Of a DNA stretch of 64,000 bases, positions 7,810 through 16,217 are shown in pieces. How positions within the stretch are numbered: position 1 is the stretch's first letter; each line of letters starts with the position of its first letter. Position numbers and translations under genes: made by a program. The stretch spans positions 62,001 through 126,000 of the forward strand of contig NZ_CP035376.1 in NCBI RefSeq assembly GCF_004118975.1, written 5' to 3'. The notes beneath the pieces were generated by a model. It was not told where the DNA came from. It ran no database searches and saw nothing but the letters and a program-made list of their open reading frames with translations. Source of the stretch: Luteimonas sp. YGD11-2 (lineage in GTDB: Bacteria; Pseudomonadota; Gammaproteobacteria; Xanthomonadales; Xanthomonadaceae).

Positions 7810-8912
7810 GCCGGCAGCTCCGCCTCGATGCGCAACGCCCCGCGCCGCCCCGTTGCCAGTGCCAGGTGGCCGCCGAGCGCGTCGATGCGCTCGCGCATCC
7901 CGGCCAGGCCATTGCCCTCGCGCACCGCGCCGTGCAGATGGCCATCGTCCTCGATCGCCACCCGCAGGCAGCCATCGTGCTGCACCAGGCTGACCGCAAG
8001 CGTGGTGGCGCCGGCGTGGCGGGCGCTGTTGGTCAGCGCCTCCTGCACCATCCGCAGCACGGCCTCCGCCAGCGCCGGATCGCGGATGCGCAGGTCGGGT
8101 GCGATCTGCAGCGCCAGCCGCGGCCGCGGGAAGGGCGCGGCCAGCGCGTGCAGCGCATTGGTGAGGTCGAGCCCGCCGCCATCGCGCATCGCCTGCACCA
8201 CGCCGCGGATGTCGCCCATCAGCTCACCGCACAGCTGCTGGGCGATTCTGAGTTCACCGCGTTCTCGCAGCTGCGGATCGCTGGCCAGTGCGCGCAGGTT
8301 GAGGGTCAGTGCGGTGAGGGTATGGCCGGCGACGTCGTGCAGCTCGCGCGCCACGCGCACCCGCTCGCTGTCGCGCGCGCTGTCGGCCAGCAGGGCGCGC
8401 GTGGCCAGCAGATCGGCATTGACCCGCACCAGCGCATCGCGGCTGTCCTCGGCGTTGCGCAGGGCGCACGCGGTCACCGCGGCGAAGCCTTGGAAACCGG
8501 TATAGAGCAGGGTCACCGTCAACGGCGCGGAATGGCCGTAGTCGAGCATCAGCAGGTACTGGCCGAGACCGCTCAGCCCGATCGCCGCCACCACTGCGCG
8601 CCCCGACCAGTGCGAGGCGACCAGCGCGGTCCAGATCACCAGCAGCACCTGGGCGGTGCCCACGCGTGGATTGATCCACAGCAGCAGCAGGGCAAGCACC
8701 GGCATCAGCAGCAGCAGGGCATCGGCCGCGCGCGGCGACCGCCGGCGCACGGCGTCGTGCGAGAGCTGTGCGATCGCAAAGGCGCCCAGCAGTGACCACG
8801 CCAGCACCGGATGTGCGCCGGCGATCCAGCGCAGCGACATCCCCACCGCGCCCAGCGTGCACAGCCCGGCAAGGTGCATCGGATGCAGCAGGTTGCGCAG
8901 GGCGTCGGGCAT
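7806..8912 (-). CDS. Sensor histidine kinase, NarL/DesK type
   Basis: The product has about 368 residues from the ATG at 8912; in-frame starts up to 9065 exist and the true one is unclear. Residues ~10-160 contain five or six hydrophobic segments forming an integral membrane sensor. The HisKA_3 box is VARELHDVAGHTLTAL with the phospho-acceptor His. The HATPase domain shows VQEALTNSARHA and GNGLAGMRER. Membrane-embedded sensors of this type often detect lipid or membrane state, as DesK does, which is inference here. It forms an overlapping pair with the LuxR-type regulator. Confidence 0.85.
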   Translation of the reverse strand: MPDALRNLLHPMHLAGLCTLGAVGMSLRWIAGAHPVLAWSLLGAFAIAQLSHDAVRRRSPRAADALLLLMPVLALLLLWINPRVGTAQVLLVIWTALVASHWSGRAVVAAIGLSGLGQYLLMLDYGHSAPLTVTLLYTGFQGFAAVTACALRNAEDSRDALVRVNADLLATRALLADSARDSERVRVARELHDVAGHTLTALTLNLRALASDPQLRERGELRIAQQLCGELMGDIRGVVQAMRDGGGLDLTNALHALAAPFPRPRLALQIAPDLRIRDPALAEAVLRMVQEALTNSARHAGATTLAVSLVQHDGCLRVAIEDDGHLHGAVREGNGLAGMRERIDALGGHLALATGRRGALRIEAELPA

Positions 8913-9058
8913 GCGGCCATGCTGCGACGCCGGCGCGGCATCGGCAATGCCATGGCGGCCGAAAGTGACTTCCGGCAGGTCGACGCGATGACCTCCGGCC
9001 ATGTGCTGCTTCGGCGCCGGCAGCGAGTCTGACGGCATTCCCGTCACAGGAGCCGGCA

Positions 9059-9313
9059 ATGTCACCCGGAGTGCGAGGTTGCAGGCTGACGTTGTATGTC
9101 GTGCTGGCGCTGGTACTGCTGGCCTGCCTGTGGATCGGCTGGCGCGACCACGACCCGTGGCTCGAGCAGGCGCTCGTGCGTCAGCGGATCCGCGAATGGA
9201 TCCGCCTGGGCCTGCAGCTGGCCGTGCAGTACGCGATCCCGGGTGCGATCGCGCTGGTGTTCATGCGCAGGGCGTGCGGCGCCGGGCAACGGCGCCGCGT
9301 GTGCAGGCCTTAA
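9059..9313 (+). CDS. Small membrane protein, unknown
   Basis: The product has 84 residues with two hydrophobic segments (about 12-26 and 50-68) and a basic C-terminus. AGGAG sits 6 bases before the ATG, which supports a real gene. It is divergent from the DesK-type kinase and its stop overlaps the end of the aminotransferase gene by 4 bases. No family is recognised. Confidence 0.6.
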   Translation: MSPGVRGCRLTLYVVLALVLLACLWIGWRDHDPWLEQALVRQRIREWIRLGLQLAVQYAIPGAIALVFMRRACGAGQRRRVCRP

Positions 9314-10509
9314 CCCGCGACCTTCGAGATCGCGTCGGCCACGTAGTCGAGGTTGCGATCGTTGAGCGCGGCCACGCAGATACGGCCGGTGCCGACGGCG
9401 TAGATGCCGAACTCGTCGCGCAGGCGGTCGACCTGCTCGCGGCTCAGGCCGGAATACGAAAACATGCCTGCCTGGTCGTTGATGAAGCCGAAGCGGCCGG
9501 CACCATGGGCGTCCAGACGCGCCACCAGGCCTGCGCGCAGGGCGTGGATGCGCGTGCGCATCTCGCCCAGTTCCTGCTCCCACATCACCTTGAGCGCAGG
9601 ATCGTTGAGCACGCCCGACACCAGCATCGCGCCGTGCGAGGGCGGACTGGAATAGTTCGCGCGGATCAGCCGCTTGACCTGCGACTGCACGCGGCGCGCC
9701 TCGTCGGCATCGGCGCACACCACCGACAGCGCACCGGTGCGCTCGCCGTACAGCGAGAACGACTTCGAATACGAGCTCGCCACCATGAAGTTGGCGATGC
9801 CCGACTCCGCCAGCAGGCGGATCGCCGCGGAATCTTCCTCGATGCCCTTGTCGAAGCCCTGGTAGGCGATGTCGATGAACGGCACCAGCGCGCGCTCGGC
9901 CAGCACCGCGATCACCTGGCGCCATTGCGCGACATCGAGATCGGCACCGGTGGGGTTGTGGCAGCAGGCGTGCAGCAGCACCACCGTGCCGGCTTCGAGC
10001 CTGCGCAGGTCGGCGAGCATGCCGTCGAAGTCGAGGCCATGGCGCTCGGCATCGAAGTAGGTGTAATCCAGCACCTCGAAGCCGACCGCGCCGAACACCG
10101 CGCGGTGGTTCTCCCAGCTCGGGTTGCTGATCGCGATGCGCGCTGCAGGCAGCGAGTGCTTCAGCAGCTCGGCGCCGGTGCGCAGCGCGCCGCTGCCGCC
10201 CACGGTCTGCGCGGTGATCACGCGCCCGGCGGCCAGCAGTGCGGAGTCGGCGCCGAACAGCAGTTCGCGGGTGGCGCGGGTGTAGGCGGGCAGGCCATCG
10301 ATCGGCAGGTAGCCGCGTGCCGCACCCTCCTCGGCCAGCCGGCGCTGTACGGCGTCGACTGCACGCAGCAGCGGGATGCGTCCGGCCTCGTCGTAATAGA
10401 TGCCCACGCCCAGGTTGACCTTGTCGGTGCGGGCGTCGGCATTGAAGGCCTCGGTCAGGCCCAGGATCGGATCGCCTGGAACCTGTTCAAGATGTGCGAA
10501 AACGGACAC
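9310..10509 (-). CDS. tyrB: Aromatic amino acid aminotransferase (class I, TyrB/AspC type)
   Basis: A GTG start at 10509 gives 399 residues, the length of TyrB/AspC. It is a pyridoxal-phosphate enzyme that exchanges amino groups between aspartate or aromatic amino acids and 2-oxoglutarate. Visible residues are CCHNPTG, FIDIAYQGFDKG with the cofactor Asp and Tyr, the Schiff-base lysine K249 in SYSKSFSLYGER, and the C-terminal Arg region around GTGRICVAALN. The frame stays open far upstream to 11241, but that part is antisense to the receptor gene. Substrate choice between aromatic and aspartate cannot be read with certainty. Confidence 0.88.
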   Translation of the reverse strand: MSVFAHLEQVPGDPILGLTEAFNADARTDKVNLGVGIYYDEAGRIPLLRAVDAVQRRLAEEGAARGYLPIDGLPAYTRATRELLFGADSALLAAGRVITAQTVGGSGALRTGAELLKHSLPAARIAISNPSWENHRAVFGAVGFEVLDYTYFDAERHGLDFDGMLADLRRLEAGTVVLLHACCHNPTGADLDVAQWRQVIAVLAERALVPFIDIAYQGFDKGIEEDSAAIRLLAESGIANFMVASSYSKSFSLYGERTGALSVVCADADEARRVQSQVKRLIRANYSSPPSHGAMLVSGVLNDPALKVMWEQELGEMRTRIHALRAGLVARLDAHGAGRFGFINDQAGMFSYSGLSREQVDRLRDEFGIYAVGTGRICVAALNDRNLDYVADAISKVAG

Positions 10510-10622
10510 GGCGCGACTCGCTGGCTGGAAGAGGGAACCCCGCAGCGCCCAGGCTGCGGGCCGGCCATGATACCCCGCGGCACCTTGTGGGCCTGGCGGG
10601 GGCGGGCGACCGGCCCGAGCCT

Positions 10623-12806
10623 TCAGCGCATCCGGTCCCAGTTCCACTGCAGGCCGACGGTGAGCTGCCGGCCCAGGCCCGGCTCGTAGAAGCGGCCGTT
10701 GCCCTCGTTGACGATCACCGAGCCGATATGGCGGCGGTCGAACAGGTTGTCCAGCCGCGCGAAGCCGCGCAGGGTGCCGTTGGCGGTCTGCCAGTCGCGG
10801 CCACCGGACAGGTGCAGCAGGCCGTAGCCCGAAGCTGCTTCGCTGCCGAGATCGTTGACGGTGACATCGCCCAGCGCCTCGCCTTCGATGGCGGCCGACC
10901 ACGGCCCCTGGCGCCAGTTCAGCCGCGCGTACAACTGCTGCTCGGCCACGCCGGGGATGCGGGTGCCGGCGGGCACCACGGTGCTCGGCACGGTGCAGCC
11001 GGCGCCCTGGCAGATCAGGTAGTCGCTGCGGAAGGTCGCGTCCAGCCAGGTCCAGGCCAGCTGCAGGTCGAAGGCCTCGCCCAGCGGCATCGCGAACGCG
11101 GCCTCGGCGCCCTGCCGGCGCGCCTGGCCGACGTTGCGGAAGCTGCTGCGGCCGCCGGCATTGCGGGCGACGGCGAGCTCGTTGTCGGTATCGGCGCGGA
11201 AGAGCGCCGCTTCCAGCGACCAGCCCGGCGCGCCCCGCCACTTCACCCCCGCCTCGACGTTGTCGCTGATCGCCGGCTGCAGGCCGAACGCCAGCCCGGC
11301 GCCGCCATCGGCGCGGTAGGACAGCTCGTTGAAGGTCGGGGTCTCGAAGCCGCGGCCGGCCGACACATAGAAACGCAGTGCGTCATCGGGCGCGAACACC
11401 AGCCCGGCGACCGGCGCGGTCTGGCGGTAGCGCACGCGACCGCTGTCGTCCGGATTGGCGCCGGTGACATAGCGGTCGTCGGATTCGAACTGCACCTCGC
11501 TGTGGCGCACGCCCGCCAGCAGCGACCATTGCGGTGCGAACCGCCACCAGGCCTGCGCATAGCCGTCGGCATTCTCCAGCGTGTTGCGCTCGTCGCGGCG
11601 CAGGTCGCCACGCACGCCGACCTGGTCTCCGACGAAGTTCTCGAAGCCGCGGCGGTGCTGGCGCTGGCGGTCGAGGTTGCCGCCCACGGTCACCTCGAAC
11701 GGCGCCCCGGCCAGCGCGCCCTCCCAGGTCCAGCGCGCATCGATGCCGTCGTACTGGTTGTCGAGGTCGATCACCCCGCCGGCGTGCAGCGGGCTGTTGT
11801 TCTGCGGCGCCGGCGGGATCGGCAGGAACTGCACCACGTCGCGCTCGCCGCCCCAGGCCCGCACGCGCACGGTCTGCGCATCGCCGAGCCCGTGCTCGTA
11901 GGTCGCACCCAGCTGCTGCTGGCGGGTGGTCTTGCGGGTGTTGTACTGGTGGGCCACGCCGACCGCCTGGCGCGGGTTCTCGCGCGCCTGCTCCGCGGTG
12001 AGGCCGAGCGGATCCTGCGCGTCGACATCGAGCCAGTTCGCCACCACGTCGAGCCGACGGCGGTCACCGAAATCCCTGTGCAGCTTGAGGTTGGCGATGT
12101 CGCGGCGCGCGGCGCTGTGGTCGCGCCAGCCGTCGGTGTCGTAGCGCGACAGCGCGAAGTTGTAGCCGATGCCCCCTGCGCCCTCGCCCAGCAGCTGCGC
12201 GGCCAGGGTGCGGCTGTCGTTGCGGCCGGCGGTCGCGCGCACCCGCCACGGATCGCCGGCGCGGCCGTCCTCGCTGTACATCTCGACCACGCCACCCGAC
12301 GAGTTGCCGTGCAGTGCCGAGAACGGCCCGCGGATGACGTCGATGCGGTCGCCACCGGCGAGGCTGAAGTGCGACAGCTGGCCCTGCCCGTCGGGCATCG
12401 AGGCGGGAATGCCGTCGACGTACAGGCGCACGCCGCGCACGCCGAACGTCGCCCGCGAGCCGAAGCCGCGGATCGACAGCTGGGTATCCTGGGCCAGGTT
12501 CTGGCGGTTGCGCGCCAGCAGGCCGGGCACGCCGCGCAGCACTTCGGAAACATCGGCGCCACTGCCTCCGGCGCCGTCGCGCAGGTCAATGGTGGCGGTG
12601 GACGCGGGCGTGTCGAACGCGCTCACGCCGCGCAGGCGCGTGCCCTCCACCACCACGCGGTCCAGCGTGCGGACATCGGTGGCGGCCAGGTTCGGGTCGA
12701 GCGGGGCGGTGGAACTTGCCTGCGCAAGCGCGCAGGCCAGACAGGTGGCGAGCATCGGCATCGGCATCGGTGACGGAAAGACCGGCCAGTGTGGCCGGTC
12801 CCGCAT
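10623..12806 (-). CDS. TonB-dependent outer membrane receptor
   Basis: The product is about 727 residues from the ATG at 12806 or 714 from the ATG at 12767. The N-terminus holds a short signal peptide ending LACALAQA. The plug domain follows (~40-170) with LRGVPGLLARN, SIRGFGSRATFGVRG and IDVIRGPFSALHG, then a 22-strand-type barrel ending LTVGLQWNW with aromatic positions near the C-terminus. It takes up a large ligand such as a ferric siderophore or other chelate using TonB energy. YVDGIPASMPDGQG resembles receptors of the FecA-like group. The longer start gives the signal peptide its positive charge but puts the upstream hairpin inside the coding region. Confidence 0.88.
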   Translation of the reverse strand: MRDRPHWPVFPSPMPMPMLATCLACALAQASSTAPLDPNLAATDVRTLDRVVVEGTRLRGVSAFDTPASTATIDLRDGAGGSGADVSEVLRGVPGLLARNRQNLAQDTQLSIRGFGSRATFGVRGVRLYVDGIPASMPDGQGQLSHFSLAGGDRIDVIRGPFSALHGNSSGGVVEMYSEDGRAGDPWRVRATAGRNDSRTLAAQLLGEGAGGIGYNFALSRYDTDGWRDHSAARRDIANLKLHRDFGDRRRLDVVANWLDVDAQDPLGLTAEQARENPRQAVGVAHQYNTRKTTRQQQLGATYEHGLGDAQTVRVRAWGGERDVVQFLPIPPAPQNNSPLHAGGVIDLDNQYDGIDARWTWEGALAGAPFEVTVGGNLDRQRQHRRGFENFVGDQVGVRGDLRRDERNTLENADGYAQAWWRFAPQWSLLAGVRHSEVQFESDDRYVTGANPDDSGRVRYRQTAPVAGLVFAPDDALRFYVSAGRGFETPTFNELSYRADGGAGLAFGLQPAISDNVEAGVKWRGAPGWSLEAALFRADTDNELAVARNAGGRSSFRNVGQARRQGAEAAFAMPLGEAFDLQLAWTWLDATFRSDYLICQGAGCTVPSTVVPAGTRIPGVAEQQLYARLNWRQGPWSAAIEGEALGDVTVNDLGSEAASGYGLLHLSGGRDWQTANGTLRGFARLDNLFDRRHIGSVIVNEGNGRFYEPGLGRQLTVGLQWNWDRMR
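12780..12800 (-). terminator. Hairpin before the receptor gene
   Basis: On the minus strand GACCGGCCA, a CAC loop and TGGCCGGTC make a 9-bp stem followed by TTT. It can end phhA transcription, or act in the leader of the receptor gene, because the receptor ATG at 12767 is only 12 bases beyond it. Confidence 0.6.
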
Positions 12807-12839
12807 GCACCCCGGGTCAACGCCGGGCTGGACATCCGC

Positions 12840-12873
12840 GGCCGGAGCTGCGCACGCCGCCGCAGCTCCGGCC
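12840..12873. terminator. Hairpin after phhA
   Basis: The 13-base arms GGCCGGAGCTGCG and CGCAGCTCCGGCC are separated by 8 bases, about 10 bases past the phhA stop. There is no T-run, so it may protect the 3' end or act together with the next hairpin. Confidence 0.55.
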
Positions 12874-12883
12874 AGGTGCGGCC

Positions 12884-13783
12884 TCAGACGTCGCCGTCGC
12901 TGGCCCAGCCCTCGCCGGTGCCGCGCTGGAACACCCGGTCGCCGGGCTGCACCCCGCCGGCCGGCAGCGAGTCCTGCGTGGCCAGGCGCGCGTAGATCGG
13001 GGTGAAGTCCGGCCGCGTGGCGTCCATCAGCTGCTCGAAGCTGTCGATGACGAAGTAGGTCTTCTGGAAGGTGTCGATGCGGTAGCGCGTGCGCATGATC
13101 CGCTCGAGGTCGAAGCCGATGCGGTTGGGCGCGGCGCTGTCGAGTGCGTGGATGCTCTCGCCTTTCGACGACACGATGCCGGCACCGAAGATCCGCAGGC
13201 CCTCGGGGGTGTCGATCAGGCCGAACTCCACCGTGTACCAGTACAGCCGGGTCAGGTTCTGCAGTGCGTCCGCACCAATGCCGTGCGCCTTCACCCCGCC
13301 GCGGCCGTAGGCTTCCATGTAATCGGCGAACACCGGATTCATCAGCAGCGGCACATGGCCGAACAGATCGTGGAAGAGGTCGGGCTCCTCGATGTAGTCG
13401 ATCTGGTCCGGCCGCCGGATCCACCACGTCACCGGGAAACGGCGGTTGGCGAGGTGATCGAAGAAATCCAGTTCCGGCAGCAGGCCCTCCACGCCGATCA
13501 GCGTCCAGCCGGTGGCAGCTTCCAGCGCGACGTTGAGCTCGGCGAACTTCGGGATGCGGTCGGGCGTCATCCCCATCGCGTCCTGCGCATCGAGGAATTC
13601 GTTGCAGGCGCGGCCGACCAGCAGCTCGCGCTGGCGTGCATACAGGGTCGCCCAGGTGGCGTGGTCGTCATCGCTGTAGCTGTCCCACGGCTGCGCGACG
13701 ATGCCGGTGGCGTAGACCGGCACCTTGCCCTTGTCGGTGTGCAGGTTCTCGACCCGGCGCGGTTCGGTGATGACGGCATTCAT
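12884..13783 (-). CDS. phhA: Phenylalanine 4-monooxygenase
   Basis: The product has 299 residues. It is a pterin-dependent iron hydroxylase that converts phenylalanine to tyrosine. The iron ligands H138 and H143 (PDLFHDLFGHVP) and E186 (YWYTVEFGL) are all present, and the length fits the bacterial monomeric enzyme. The divergent Lrp-type gene 127 bases away is its likely regulator. Two hairpins follow the stop. Confidence 0.96.
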   Translation of the reverse strand: MNAVITEPRRVENLHTDKGKVPVYATGIVAQPWDSYSDDDHATWATLYARQRELLVGRACNEFLDAQDAMGMTPDRIPKFAELNVALEAATGWTLIGVEGLLPELDFFDHLANRRFPVTWWIRRPDQIDYIEEPDLFHDLFGHVPLLMNPVFADYMEAYGRGGVKAHGIGADALQNLTRLYWYTVEFGLIDTPEGLRIFGAGIVSSKGESIHALDSAAPNRIGFDLERIMRTRYRIDTFQKTYFVIDSFEQLMDATRPDFTPIYARLATQDSLPAGGVQPGDRVFQRGTGEGWASDGDV

Positions 13784-13881
13784 GGCGCGATCCCCTTGCA
13801 GACATGGACCTCCAGACTAGCGCCGCAGCCGCGCAACGGGGTTGCGAAGTTGCACGCAGCACCGGCTGCAGCGCAGGATCG

Positions 13882-13907
13882 TTGCGTCAATTGTCCGGAT
13901 CACGCAA
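13882..13907. promoter_or_regulatory. Inverted repeat in the phhA-lrp intergenic region
   Basis: TTGCGT (13882-13887) and ACGCAA (13902-13907) are exact inverted arms with 14 bases between them, lying just before the Lrp-type ATG at 13911. TTGCG also occurs nearby at about 13840. The position fits an autoregulatory operator that could also govern phhA. Confidence 0.5.
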
Positions 13908-13910
13908 AAA

Positions 13911-14387
13911 ATGGCTGCCGCCCCGCTCGACCGCATCGACCTGCACCTGCTTGCCGAACTCCAGCGCGGCGGCCGGCTCACCAACGCGGAACTGGCCGAA
14001 CGCGTGCACCTGTCGCCGTCGGCCTGCCTGCGCCGGGTGCAGCGGCTGGAGCGCGACGGGGTGATCAGCGGCTATCGCGCCGAGGTCGACGCCGAGCGCA
14101 TCGGCCTGGGCCTGCAGGCCTTCGTGCGCGTGCAGCTGGAAAAGCACGGCTCCGCCCCGGTGGAGCGCTTTGCCGCCGCGGTCGATGGCTGGGACGAGGT
14201 CGTCGCCTGCCACGCCCTCACCGGCGACATGGACTACCTGTTGCACGTGGTGGTCGAGGACCTCGACCACTTCTCGCGCTTCCTGCTCGACCGCCTGTTG
14301 AACGAGAACGGCGTGGCCGACGTCAATTCAAGTTTCGTGCTGCGCACGGTGAAGCGCTTCAGCGGCCTGCCGCTGTCGCGCGACTGA
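13911..14387 (+). CDS. Lrp/AsnC-family transcriptional regulator
   Basis: The product has 158 residues. The N-terminal HTH (~6-60) reads LDRIDLHLLAELQRGGRLTN followed by ELAERVHLSPSACLRRVQRL. The C-terminal RAM/AsnC ligand domain contains CHALTGDMDYLLHV, the usual effector-binding face. It is likely to respond to an aromatic amino acid and control phhA, by position. The ATG at 13911 is preferred to the earlier in-frame start at 13842. Its end overlaps the convergent neighbour by 29 bases. Confidence 0.9.
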   Translation: MAAAPLDRIDLHLLAELQRGGRLTNAELAERVHLSPSACLRRVQRLERDGVISGYRAEVDAERIGLGLQAFVRVQLEKHGSAPVERFAAAVDGWDEVVACHALTGDMDYLLHVVVEDLDHFSRFLLDRLLNENGVADVNSSFVLRTVKRFSGLPLSRD

Positions 14388-14838
14388 GCCGCGGTTCGAG
14401 CAGCGGGCTGGGCGTCAGCCGCGGCAGCATCAGCCACTGGTCGAACTGGCGCGCCGCCTCGACCAGATCGAGCATCGCCTGCGTGCGCCGGCCGTCGTTG
14501 CGCCCGGTGGGCACGTTCCAGAACGGCCCGGCGCGCAGGGCGTGCCGGGCGGCCACGCCGCCGTCGGAGGCGAGGTAGGCGCGGATCCGCGGGTGTTCCG
14601 CGGCGTGCACCTCCAGCGCCACCAGCACCGGCCCGCTGTGCACGTAATGGCGTGCCAGCGCCGCGACCAGCGCCGGTACTTCGCTGGTGCCGTGAAGCTC
14701 GCCGATCATGACGAGGCGGTTGTCGCCGGCGTCGCGGATCACCGCCTGCGCAGCGGAGTCGACGCCGCTCACAGCAAACGCTGGCCGTGCCGACATCGAA
14801 GCGACCAGCAACAGCAGTGCGGTGGCGATCCTGCGCAT
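14359..14838 (-). CDS. Exported ChaN/EreA-like protein, probably C-terminally truncated
   Basis: The product has 159 residues from the ATG at 14838, which has AGGAAA upstream. Residues 1-22 form a signal peptide (SARPAFA cleavage region). MIGELHGTSEVPALV followed by VLVALEVHAAEHPRIRAYL matches the first two conserved blocks of the erythromycin-esterase/ChaN-like fold. Whole family members are usually 250 residues or longer, and here the frame ends soon after QAMLDLVEAARQ and runs into the 3' end of the Lrp gene. The later catalytic or haem-binding blocks are missing, so activity is doubtful. Confidence 0.6.
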   Translation of the reverse strand: MRRIATALLLLVASMSARPAFAVSGVDSAAQAVIRDAGDNRLVMIGELHGTSEVPALVAALARHYVHSGPVLVALEVHAAEHPRIRAYLASDGGVAARHALRAGPFWNVPTGRNDGRRTQAMLDLVEAARQFDQWLMLPRLTPSPLLEPRLSRATAAGR

Positions 14839-14912
14839 GAGGCGTTTCCTTCCATGGATTCGAGCGTGGGAACTTGCCCCGTCGTGCGGCGTGCGGGCAA
14901 GCGCAGCTGGCC

Positions 14913-15968
14913 TCAGCCGCAGACGTCCGCCTGTCCGCGGCGGAACGGGTTGAGCCTGCGCACCCAGGTGTTGCCGCAGTCGACCTCGTCGGCGGCAGGT
15001 GACGGCTGGGCGGGTGCCGGGCGTGGCGCCAGCGCGGCTGCGCGTTGCCGCTGGCGTTGCGCGATCGCGGTGCGGATCTGCGGCATGGCCGCCAGGGCGG
15101 CGCGTTCGCCCTGCAGGATGGCGTGCGCGCGCTGTTCGAAGCTGGCCGGGCCGATCTCGTCGACCTGCGGACGGATCACCACATCGGCACGGCCGCGTTC
15201 CTCCGCACCCAGGCGCTGGCCCATGATCGCGATCGACTGGTTGACGATGCCCACGAGGTGCTGCGGCGTGCTGCCGCTGGCACGGGTGGAGATGTCCACC
15301 GCGATGACCAGGTCCGCGCCGAGCTGGCGCGCGGCATCCACCGGCACCGGGCTGACCACGCCACCATCCACATACGAGTGTTCGCCGATGCGCGCGGGCT
15401 CGAACACGCCGGGCACGCTGCTCGAGGCGCGTACCGCCTGGCCGGTGTTGCCGCGCACGAACACCACGCGATCGCCGGTATCCAGGCGGGTGGCGACCGC
15501 GGCGAACGGCTTGCCCAGCCGCTCCATCGGGCGACGGTCGACCTGTGCGTTGACGTAGTCCTGCAGCTTCTGGCCCTGGATCAGCCCGCCGGAGAACAGC
15601 CGCACATCGCGGATGCTGGCTTCGTCCAGCGCGACCGCGCGCTCCTGCATGGCGAACGCGTCCAGCCCGCTGGCATACAGCGCGCCGACCACGCTGCCGG
15701 CGCTGGTGCCGGCGACCACGTCGGCGTGGATGCCGTTGGCCTCGAGGATCTTGATCACCCCGATATGTGCGAATCCTTTTGCCGCGCCACCGCCCAGCGC
15801 CAGGCCGATGCGCAGCGGGGGCGGCGGTGGCGACGGCGTGGCCACCACCGGCGCCGCAGGCGGGGTATCGCGCACAGGATCGCCGCCGCCGCCGCACGCA
15901 GCGAGCACCAGCATGCAGGCGACGGCCGCACTGTTGCGCAGACGGAGAAGCGGGGTCGGCACACGCAT
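14913..15968 (-). CDS. Patatin-like phospholipase lipoprotein (RssA type)
   Basis: The product has 351 residues. A lipoprotein signal ends in the lipobox VLAAC with C25, followed by a proline-rich linker to about residue 52. The patatin domain has the glycine-rich oxyanion loop GLALGGGAAKGFAHIG, the nucleophile S89 in GTSAG, and the DGG box (SYVDGGVVSP) with the catalytic Asp. It should be an envelope-anchored serine acyl hydrolase acting on lipids. The tail after ~310 is Ala/Pro/Gln-rich. The gap 15969-16217 shows no gene. Confidence 0.88.
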   Translation of the reverse strand: MRVPTPLLRLRNSAAVACMLVLAACGGGGDPVRDTPPAAPVVATPSPPPPPLRIGLALGGGAAKGFAHIGVIKILEANGIHADVVAGTSAGSVVGALYASGLDAFAMQERAVALDEASIRDVRLFSGGLIQGQKLQDYVNAQVDRRPMERLGKPFAAVATRLDTGDRVVFVRGNTGQAVRASSSVPGVFEPARIGEHSYVDGGVVSPVPVDAARQLGADLVIAVDISTRASGSTPQHLVGIVNQSIAIMGQRLGAEERGRADVVIRPQVDEIGPASFEQRAHAILQGERAALAAMPQIRTAIAQRQRQRAAALAPRPAPAQPSPAADEVDCGNTWVRRLNPFRRGQADVCG

Positions 15969-16217
15969 CGCAAACACACCTGTCGGGAAGCGCGCCAGCA
16001 TACGCAGCGCCGCCGGCCACCGGCTGAAGCCGGCGTCAGCCTGACCGACCGATGCGGCCTGTCGGGGAATTCCGGACGGCCGGAGCAGTGCGATGGTCGC
16101 GGCGCCGGGCCGCGTTGCAAGCCGGCGGCAGCGGGGTGATCACGGCCTCAACAGGCTGCTGCCGTCCGACGCGTCGCGGTTACGCAGGCTTGCCACCGAC
16201 GTCCCGCCAAGGGTTGT

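Noticed and set aside
5782..8505. 907-codon open frame on the plus strand
   Set aside because: It is antisense to the oxygenase, fbp and the LuxR-type genes, which have clear domains. Long antisense frames are expected in GC-rich DNA.
9310..11241. 643-residue version of the aminotransferase
   Set aside because: The extra N-terminal part is antisense to the receptor gene; the GTG at 10509 gives the family length.
10494..12773. 759-codon plus-strand frame
   Set aside because: It is antisense to the TonB-dependent receptor and has no signal, domain or ribosome site.
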